The translations under genes were made by a program, and so were the position numbers. Under the pieces are notes generated by a model, which was not told the DNA's origin, made no database searches, and was given only the letters and a program-made list of their open reading frames with translations. From the NCBI GenBank assembly GCA_947683425.1, contig CANTUQ010000159.1, positions 7,392,001-7,456,000 of the forward strand: 64,000 nt of DNA, written 5' to 3'. This document shows, in pieces, positions 56,127 through 64,000 of this stretch; within the stretch, counting starts at the first letter, position 1, and every line of letters begins with the position of its first letter. Source of the stretch: Excoecaria cochinchinensis (taxonomy: Eukaryota > Streptophyta > Magnoliopsida > Malpighiales > Euphorbiaceae).

Positions 56127-56228
56127 CTAACAACAAGAGGACAACCACATCAGCCAACACAGCCCTAGACATAGACATATACACACATAGCATCATATAA
56201 ACAATCGCCCAGAAATGCCTAAACCGGA

Positions 56229-56240
56229 GCTCTGATACCA
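56229..56240 (-). promoter_or_regulatory. Primer-binding site of element J (tRNA-Met type)
   Basis: Minus-strand TGGTATCAGAGC, five bases from the LTR terminus at 56246. It is the initiator-Met-type site used by many plant Ty3/gypsy and copia elements, including Tekay/Del. Confidence 0.93.
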
Positions 56241-56245
56241 CAACT

Positions 56246-58827
56246 TGTAACACCCCTTACCCATACGTAGGCGATCCCATCCGATAAGGAGTGAGATGCC
56301 GTATGAGTAAAGGTGCCACCACACAGATACAGAATACACATACACTCAACCATAACATACATAACAAAATACAAGGTAATTTAAAACTTTACAAGACCAT
56401 TCATAAAAGCTGATCATGCATTAATATAATAGAAGCATTACATTACTGTTCTGATCAACTAAGAGATATAAAAGATAATTACAAATCCCAAAATTACATA
56501 TACAAAGGCGGAAGCTATTACAATAACATAAGAGAGTTCTATACAAAAAGAATCATAAAGCTACAAAAATAAGCCCTACACTAAGACCCTGCTGTGTTGG
56601 CTTTGATGGCGGCGACTCTCCCAAGACATAACTCCTTCCGCACCTGCACGGGTAAACACACTATGCTAAGCGAAAAACGCTTAGCGGGGAAACAAACACA
56701 TAGCATAAGGACAACCATTCACAATAGTCGTCAAGGCATTTCACATGCGTACTTCATTTACAAATGATAATCATGCCATGACAATAATAATAAACTCATG
56801 CTCACATACATAAAGCCATTCATCAGAAGATTCATAACAATAATCATATTCTCATAACAGATTACATTTTCACCATTGAATCCATAAGGATAACATATGT
56901 TTCTTATATAACAATTCATACAAAACACCTGCTGACCCGAGGGAGTGGATAACGAGTATACGGACAGTACTTTACGGGTACAAGCCGATACGGACAGTAC
57001 TTTACGGGTACGAGCCGATAAAACAAATTTTCATTTAACTTTTACAAAACATTACAAAGGGGGATCTTATACAAGATCCTTTCGGATAAGGGTTCGCGAG
57101 GAACCATTCGAGGACCTGATCGGGGTCCAAACAGAAAACAGAAGCTGCAGCAAAGACTCTATTAGGCATGCCTAACTATCCACTGACTAGACTCTAGCAG
57201 GTCATACATAAATCATTCAATCCATTTCATAATTTCCAAAATCATCATCATATATGTGCATAATCATATCATATTTCCATGTTCATAAAATACCAAGCAT
57301 AATTCCCATAACTGTCAAAAGAAACGGAAGTTCAAACCTCACGCAAAGAAGAGAACTCAATTAGCATGTAAGGAATTGTCGCGCTCGCGGCGTCTGTCGC
57401 GCTCGCGACATAGACCAGAGTCTCTTTGCTGCGTGCGCGCGACGGACTTCGCGACCGCGAGGAGGACGGAAGAGCCAGGCTCTGTCACGCTCGCGACAGA
57501 GGACAATTGATGATGTCGCGGGCTCGCGACGGGTCGCGTGCTCGCAATAGCACTTGGCCAATAATACGCTCTGTCGCGATCGCGATAGAGGGTACACATC
57601 ACTTCGGCTGTCGCGGGCTCGCGACGGCGTCACGTGCTCACGCCAGCAAAGTTCCTGACACCACTGTCTGTCGTGATCGCGACAGAGTCGGGACTTCGAA
57701 AATCTGCAGATTTTCTTCTTCCAAATCCTCAACCAACCACACAAATCTCAATCAAATGATACTTACCTCAATTCCCGCTATTCGTTGACATTAACAACCA
57801 TAATACAACATTTATTAACAATAAACTTCATACAATCCATTAATTTAAACGTTCAATTTCAAGAATCAATCAAAAACCCATTTTATGCATCAAACCACAT
57901 CAATTCCAAAATTTGCCATAGTTACTCATGCTTTTGCAAGATTCACACTTCAAAGCAAATACCCATATCATGCACACCACAATAAAGAACATCTAACAAC
58001 ATAATTCCAAGAAATCATCAAAAACACATACATGAACATTTCTCATGCAAAAGCAAGAAATTCCCAAACCTTCAAAATCCTTAGTTCCTAGTGCTTAGTT
58101 CCACTGGATCCAACAACTTCCTTGCCTTTAGGATCCCGGGGAGGCTCAACTAGGAACTAAACAACACAACACACAAACACAAAACCCAAAACTTCAACCC
58201 AATTCCGAAAATAAGAAAAAGAGAAGAAGATGGAGAACCAAATGAAGAAAATGAGAATAAATGCAGTAGATTTACCTCTAAAATGCTATGAAGTGATTAA
58301 TTTCCACCACTAGAGGCTTGAATCTAAGCTAGGGCACTTAAGAGAGTGAAAAAGGGGAAGAAGAAGAAGGAGAAGAAGGAAGAACGGGAAATGGGTTTCA
58401 AAAATTTGATTTTTCCCTTTTCATCTTTTTCTCTTTCCCACTTTACACATGTCGATCATCTAGTGGAGGAGATTACTCACTCACACCCTAACCTAGTGCA
58501 TCACATACACACATTGAGACACTCTAATAATGCATCCTACATATGTGTGAGCAACACACACAAGATTCTCCCAAATCATACACACCCTACACAAGTGCAA
58601 ATGCATACACACAATTAATCCACTAGTGCATATCCTACTATGGTGCACTCATGCACACACAAATCTATCTCAACTAATTAGCACCATAGTGCCAAACACA
58701 CCCACACGCACCAGAAAAACCCCAATTCATGCAATATTACCAAAATGCCCTTATTACACATAACTTATGCAAATGTGCACACATACATATATGGCTCATT
58801 CAACTAGGGGGCAAACGGGGTGTGACA
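56246..58827 (-). mobile_element. 5' LTR of element J
   Basis: A complete 2582-bp LTR, minus strand, from TGTCACACCCCGTTTGCCCC (58827) to GGGGTGTTACA (56246). It contains the CG palindrome cluster (57375-57690), the GATAGTTAGGCATGCCTAAT segment and the double hairpin (56641-56692). The small open frames within are composition effects. Confidence 0.93.
57375..57690 (-). repeat. TGTCGCGATCGCGACA palindrome cluster (J 5' LTR)
   Basis: Same cluster as 47960-48300, with several point differences in the palindromes, mostly C/T or G/A changes at CG sites. It is followed, in LTR direction, by CCTTACATGCTAATTGAG, the J equivalent of L's TTATATGC. Confidence 0.9.
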
Positions 58828-58832
58828 TTACC
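58828..58832. other. Target-site duplication of element J, right copy (TTACC)
   Basis: Exact duplicate of 46834-46838. It shows that J is one insertion of H-internal DNA. Confidence 0.93.
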
Positions 58833-59280
58833 TTTATCATAATCATCGAAAAAATTCGTTGCAAGGGGAGGGAAGCCTAGTAGCTCTGCGAATCTCACAA
58901 AAAAAATCTCATACTCTGTGCCCTCCAGAAAGTATGAAACAGTTCCAGGATCTCTAGATAGGTCTCGGCTGATCCGACAACTGACAGTGGCCACAAAATC
59001 TCTGGTTAAGTCGGGATAAACCTTATCATTATATGTAAACAACCTCTCCCAGCCAATGTTTGCAATAAGTCGTTGAATTTCATTCCATATTCCCAGCTTT
59101 CCAAGCAAATTAAAATAAAAATAAGTAGCCGGAATATATGAGCATTTGTAGAATAATGCATAAGCCACCTTCTTGCTGCTTGGTACCCAACTCGGCACTT
59201 TGGAAATGTCGATAGAGGTCAGTTGGCTGGTTGGCTGGAGGAACTAGAGGTGATAGCTGAACTCTTTCCCTTAGGAGCCA
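58833..59280 (-). pseudogene. Env-position ORF of element H, N-terminal part
   Basis: The Athila-specific ORF downstream of integrase, start half. The second exon begins at 59280 with TGGCTCCTAAGG. If the upstream intron is removed the preceding A makes ATG, giving a start MAPKGKSSAI followed by a Ser/Gln/Thr-rich stretch. It then reads VPSSKKVAYALFYKCSYIPA, LGIWNEIQRLIANIGWERLF, VYPDLTRDFVATVSCRISRD and ELLGFPPLATNFFDDYDKG, interrupted by J at 58832 and continuing at 46838. It is homologous to residues about 45-160 of the G ORF. Function unknown; I see no signal peptide or membrane helix. Confidence 0.8.
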
Positions 59281-59970
59281 CTGCATGAAAACAAATGACC
59301 AAATTCAATAGCATTCTAAGTGAATAAAATTGCAATGGCCCTAAATATCTAGCATCAATTAACAAGCTCATTCTAACCAAGCAAAAACAATCTCACATGC
59401 CCATTTGATTGTAAAAGAGATACATCAATTCAAAAAGAAGTCAAGAATGTTCAATGGCAACATAAAGCACATGTAAACATAAGGCAAACTAAACTCTGCA
59501 TTCCAACTTGTCAAGGAATGCAAAAATCTAGAAAAAGGTTCATTGAAGCATTCTATCAAACAATTGGTATGCAGCAATTTTACTCACTATAATTGGAAAC
59601 CACAAGCACTAACAACAACCCAAATTTGAAATTGAAAGCAATAAAATGTTGAACAAAGTAGTTAAAGCCTAACAATTTCCAATTTCAGCTAAGAATTTGA
59701 GTGAAATCAACACCCAAATCATGCCTACAAGACATGCCCTAACTTCCTATTCCATATACGTTCATGGGTTCAACGACAATGTTGGAAATTGAATGAGAAA
59801 GTAAGAATTGATAGCACTCACAACACGAATTCAGAGCAATATGAGAAGACAATTCTAAATGGTCTTTAAATTCATCCCTCAAAAGAATAGCACAGAGAAG
59901 AACAATGAATAGAGAAATAACGCAAAGAGAAAATAAATGAAAAAGAAGAAAAAGAAAGAGAAAGAATTAC
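59281..59970 (-). other. Putative intron whose splicing creates the start codon of the H ORF
   Basis: Minus-strand donor CAACAA/GTAATTC (gt at 59970-59969) and acceptor TTTGTTTTCATGCAG (ending 59281), 690 bases, AT-rich with no gene. Joining gives CAACA-ATG-GCTCC, an AUG in a context typical of plant genes and in frame with the conserved ORF. G has a donor with the same GTAATT in the same relative place. Confidence 0.6.
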
Positions 59971-60114
59971 TTGTTGTAGATTTGCATAAATCGTAGCCTA
60001 AAGGTGAAATCGAAGCACGACAGTTAAAGAGAGAATGAAAATTGCGCAAACTAGAGAGTGAAGAGTGTGAAGTGAAACACAAAGCACGGGAAAACTACGT
60101 TTTTAAAACAGATA

Positions 60115-60595
60115 TCGCGGGGGTCACGGTCACAACCTAACGGTTGCCACCGTGACATACCTAAAATTTTCAATCCATATTTGAACCGCCACAGTGTCAC
60201 GGTGACAACTAAATTTGTAGCCACCGTGACATACCAAGATTTCAAAATATAATGCATCCTTCCACACATCACGGTCACAATGAATTTCATTGCTACCGTG
60301 ACATACTCCCACTTCAAAACAGAATGTAAATCACCAACTGGTCATGGTGACAACTAAATTCATTATCACCGTGACATGTACACACACCAGAACATAATGC
60401 ATCTTGCCATTTGGTCACGGTGACAACCAAATACATTGTCACCGTGACATAATTACACTTCAAACAGAATGTAAATTGCATGGTGACAACCAAATCCATT
60501 GTCACTGTGACATGTCCTAGACCACAATCCAGAATGCAAGTTTCTCTAGCCACGGTGACAACCAAATCTATATCTACTGTGACCTACTACAAATT
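60115..60595 (-). repeat. Hairpin cluster upstream of the env-position ORF of H
   Basis: Seven inverted repeats of the form TCACGGTGACAACCAAAT then ATTGTCACCGTGACAT, spaced about 70 bases apart (near 60122, 60196, 60268, 60341, 60415, 60480 and 60550). It is the same motif as in U3 of the H LTR, but here in the internal region between integrase and the ORF. A TTTTAAAAA near 60100 follows in the transcribed direction. Confidence 0.9.
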
Positions 60596-60805
60596 TGCAA
60601 AATTTTTCACAAGTCTCACCAAACTTCAAGCTACAAAAACTCGAAAATTCTCCAACAAAAATATAGCTACACTAAGACCACAAAGCATAAAAATTGACAA
60701 AAACAAGCACAGCTAACAACCTAAAAAGATTATTACACACAAAATAACAAAGTTTGAGAAATAGTTTTGCATTTAACAAGTCCGCAGCTGGACTTTTAAA
60801 TACCG

Positions 60806-63545
60806 TCAAGGGTCCGCGAGGGTGACGATCGATAAAGCACCATCAAATGTTGATTCAAAATAGGGCTTCACACGATGTCCGTTCACCTTGAACTCGTTCT
60901 CACCCCTCGGGTGCCTCAATGTCACTACTCCAAATTTGTCAGATCTCACAACTTCAAAGGGTCCCTTCCACCGCGATTTCAGCTTTTCGGGAAATAACTG
61001 CAGCCTGCTATCATAGGGAAGCACTTTCATGCTAGGCAAAAATTCCTTCCTTATCAACTTTCGATCATGCCACTTCTTGGTATTGTCCTTGTATTTCGTG
61101 GCATGATCATATGCCCAAAATCGGAGCTCTTCTAGCTCATTCAACTGCAAGGACCTGCACTTTCCTACACTTTCAAGGTCGAAATTGAAAAATTTTGTGG
61201 CCCAGTAAGCCTTATGCTCTAATTCAACCAGATGGTGATAGGACTTCCCATAAACCAACCTAAAGGGAGACATTCCTATCGGTGTCTTAAATGTTGTCCT
61301 ATAAGCCAACAGAGCTTCATCTAGCTTAGGGTACCAATCTTTTCTAGATGCATTTACCGTCTTTTCTAAAATGGCTTTTAATTCCCGATTGGACACTTCA
61401 ACCTGTCCATTTTCTTGGGCATGATAAGGGGTAGTAACCTTATGCCTAACTCCAAATTTTTTCAATAAAACTTTAAATTGGTGGTTAACAAAGTGTTTAC
61501 CACCATCGCTAATAATGGCTCTAGGGGTTCCATATCTAGTGAATATATTCTTCCTTAAAAAGTCTAGCACAACTTTGGAATCACAAGTTCTAGTGGCTAT
61601 GGCTTCTACCCATTTGCTCACATAGTCTACTGCCACTAAAATATACTCAAACCCATAGGATACCGGGAAAGGCCCCATAAAGTCTATTCCCCACACATCA
61701 AACAACTCTACCTCAACCATGTTGGTTAAGGGCATTTCATCTCTCCTAGTAATATTACCTACCCTTTGGCATTGCACAAATAATTTAACATCGTTAAACA
61801 TTGTAGGCCAATAAAAACGAGAAGAAAGAATTTTCGATACCGTTTTATTCGGTGCATGATGTCCACCTGCTTCCCCATTGTGATAAGCTTTAATGATCTC
61901 TCCTTTCTCTTCATTTGGAATGCACCTTCTTAGTACTTGATCAGCACATAGGCAAAATAGATAAGGGTCATCCCAAATGTAGTGCTTCGCATCAGCCTTT
62001 AGCTTCTTCCTCTGCTGCCATGTGAATTCCTTTGGCATATATCCTCCTACAAGAAAATTGGCTATATAAGCGAACCAAGGTACAGAAATTTCACACATAA
62101 ATAAAGTACAAATACGCTTATCAGGGAATAAATCTAAAATTTCCCCTTTCTCAATGTGATCATTCTCCAATCTCGACAAATGATCCGCCACAAAGTTTTC
62201 CACCCCCTTCTTATCTTTAATTTCCAAATCAAACTCTTGTAAGAGGAGCACCCATCTAATCAGTCTTGGTTTTGACTCCTTCTTAGCAAACAAATGCCTC
62301 AAGGCTGTATGGTCGGAGCACACCACAATTTTTGCACCCAGCAAATACAGCCTGGACTTCTCGAAAACATAAACAATTGCAAGAAGTTCCTTCTCAGTTG
62401 TGTTGTAATTAACCTGGGCTCCCGTCAAGGTATGACTCGCATAATAAACTGCATGAAATACCTTCTCCCGCCTTTGTCTGAAAACTGTCCCTACTGCAAA
62501 ATCACTAGCATTACACATTAGTTCAAAAGGCAAATTCCAATCCGGAGATATAATCATCGGGGCTGAAATAAGCCTCTATTTTAAAGTTTCAAATGCCAGC
62601 ATACAATCACTATTAAAATTAAAAGGAGCATCTTTCATCAGCAAATTAGATAAGGGTTTTGCAATTTTTGAAAAATCTTTTATAAATTGGCAATAAAACC
62701 CTGCATGCCCTAAAAAACTCCTAATGCCCTTGACACTTGTTAGGGGTGGTAATTTTTCTATTACTTCCACCTTGGCCTTATCAACCTCTATCAGTTTCTC
62801 TGAAATTTTATGCCCAAGCAGAATGCCTTCTCTCACCATAAAGTGACATTTTTCCCAATTCAATACTAAGTTAGTCTTTTCACACCTCCCTAGCACCAAA
62901 TCAAGATGCTCTAAATAGTTCTCAAAATCTCCTCTATAAATGGTGAAATCATCCATAAACACCTCCATAAATTTCTCTATGAACTCATGAAATATTGCCA
63001 TCATACACAGCTGAAATGTAGCCAGTGCATTACACAATCCAAAGGGCATTCTTTTATATGTAAATGTGCCATAAGGGCAGGTAAAGGTTGTTTTCTCCTG
63101 ATCTTCAGGGGCTTTGGCGATTTGTAAATATCCTGAATACCCATCTAAAAAGAAATAAAACCTATTCCCCGCTAACCTCTCTAGCATCTGATCAATGAAT
63201 GGCAATGGGAAATGATCTTTCCTAGTGGCATTGTTCAGTCTTTTATAGTCTATACAAACTCTCCAACCTGTAACTGTACGAGTCGGAATAAGTTCATCTA
63301 ACTCATTTTTAACCACTGTCATCCCCCCTTTCTTAGGAACACATTGCACCGGGCTAACCCATCTATTATCAGAGATTGGATAGATAATACCTGAATCAAG
63401 GAGTTTAAGTACCTCCTTTTTCACCACTTCTTGCATCGCTGGGTTGAGTCTCCTTTGGGGCTGAGCTACTGGTTTGTATTCCTCCTCCATCGGGAACCGG
63501 TGAGTGCAGTAGCTTGGGTCGATGCCCTTTAAGTCTGACGTCTCC
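60806..63545 (-). pseudogene. pol: RT-RNase H-integrase of Athila element H
   Basis: A nearly intact Athila pol with one in-frame TAG at 62576-62578 (after LAFETLK). RT: CVPKKGGMTVV, GWRVCIDYKRLNN, FFLDGYSGY and the catalytic FMDDFTIY. RNase H: CNASDFAVGTVFRQRR, YYASHTLTGAQVNYNTTEKE, CSDHTALRHL. Integrase: the zinc-binding HNGEAGGH...CQRVGNI lacks the first Cys, because the usual FVQ(x)C(xx)CQR is shortened by four residues to FVQCQR. The catalytic core has GIDFMGPF, ISDGGKHF and NGQVEVSNRE (D, D, E present). A C-terminal RWKGPFEVV...NGHRVKPY completes it; there is no chromodomain, as expected for Athila. The 5' part (gag, protease) is cut off at 63545 by M. Translation from internal ATGs is unlikely to matter. 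Confidence 0.92.
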
Positions 63546-64000
63546 TGCAACACCCCCATACCCCCGGTAAAGAATATCGGGGCACCACGTGGACTTTAAA
63601 GCACACACATACATGTACCATAGCGGAAGCATTAATATTAAAGGATAAGAATATTTTGGGCCAAACAAAAAACTCTTATAACATATATATAAACTGTACA
63701 TAATATAAAAGCTTTATACTTATTACATGTTCATTTTCGGTACACATATATAAAACAATTAACATTTACATGTCAATATTATACTTCCTACGTACATAAT
63801 GATGTTACTCAAAATGTAAGAAACTCTATTACTATCTTATACAAAAAGAGATCAAAGCAAAACTTCTAGTGGCCTTGACCTGCAGATGTGCACCCTCTGA
63901 TCCAAACCTGAAAACCTACACGGATAAACACCCGTGCTAAGCGATAACGCTTAGTGGGGATAAACAAAAGCAAAAGACTTCTAGCGAAGTCACAAAACAT
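63546..64000 (-). mobile_element. Partial LTR of chromovirus-like element M
   Basis: Minus-strand LTR end: terminus GGGGGTGTTGCA at 63546, inserted into H just upstream of its SDLKGIDPS codons. It contains the CTAAGCG/CGCTTAG plus CACGG/CCGTG double hairpin (63917-63960) seen in J and L, but is otherwise diverged, so it is a third family of that lineage. It continues past the window. The left flank TCTCC (63541-63545) would be its target duplication. Confidence 0.8.

Overview
The window reads as nuclear DNA of a flowering plant (species not determinable from this sequence) and consists of nested, mostly decayed Ty3/gypsy LTR retrotransposons. I found no convincing host gene, tRNA, rRNA, DNA transposon or CRISPR array. 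The evidence is plant-type primer-binding sites (Arg-type TGGCGACTCC..., Athila-type TGGTGCCGTTGCCGGGGA, Met-type TGGTATCAGAGC), long LTR pairs, gag, protease, reverse transcriptase and integrase motifs, polypurine tracts and two exact target-site duplications.

Layout, left to right. Element A (+ strand, Tat/Ogre-like) has a 5' LTR end at 1-89, internal region to 2971 and 3' LTR at 2972-5718. It sits inside the gag-pro region of element B (- strand, Tat/Ogre-like: internal 5719-8399, LTR 8400-10425). B abuts 10426-12435, the 3' noncoding part of an older + strand Tat element (D/E). The end of D/E reappears at 20690-20871, followed by its LTR (20872-21826 and 40342-41976). Element C (12436-20689) is a very young, internally deleted Tat-type element inserted in D/E. 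Element F (21827-40336, TSD ATTTT) is a Tat element lacking RT and integrase. It carries an antisense accessory gene and is inserted in the D/E LTR. Inside a 110-bp tandem array of F lies G (25707-35665), a non-autonomous Athila-like element.

Right of the D/E LTR is a chromovirus gag-pro relic N (41977-42635). It is invaded by H, a - strand Athila element (3' LTR 42636-44472; internal 44473-46838 and 58833-63545). H is split by J (46839-58827, TSD TTACC), a - strand Tekay/Del-like chromovirus. J is in turn split by the 3' end of a related + strand element L (48810-53268). A further LTR, M, enters H at 63546 and runs off the right edge.

Coding capacity is mostly broken: gag, pol and accessory frames carry stops or frameshifts. 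The longest open frames are the H integrase/RNase H half (583 codons) and the G env-position ORF (532 codons). The most interesting structure is noncoding. Five element types carry dense clusters of short palindromes in the LTR, in three of them directly upstream of a clear TATA box. In both Athila types a related cluster recurs upstream of the env-position ORF. In H, a putative intron downstream of that cluster has splice sites whose joining would create the AUG of that ORF. Other points are conserved leaders, repeated PPT-like 12-mers, PBS-like copies inside LTRs, and a recently inserted element carrying an internal block from another lineage.
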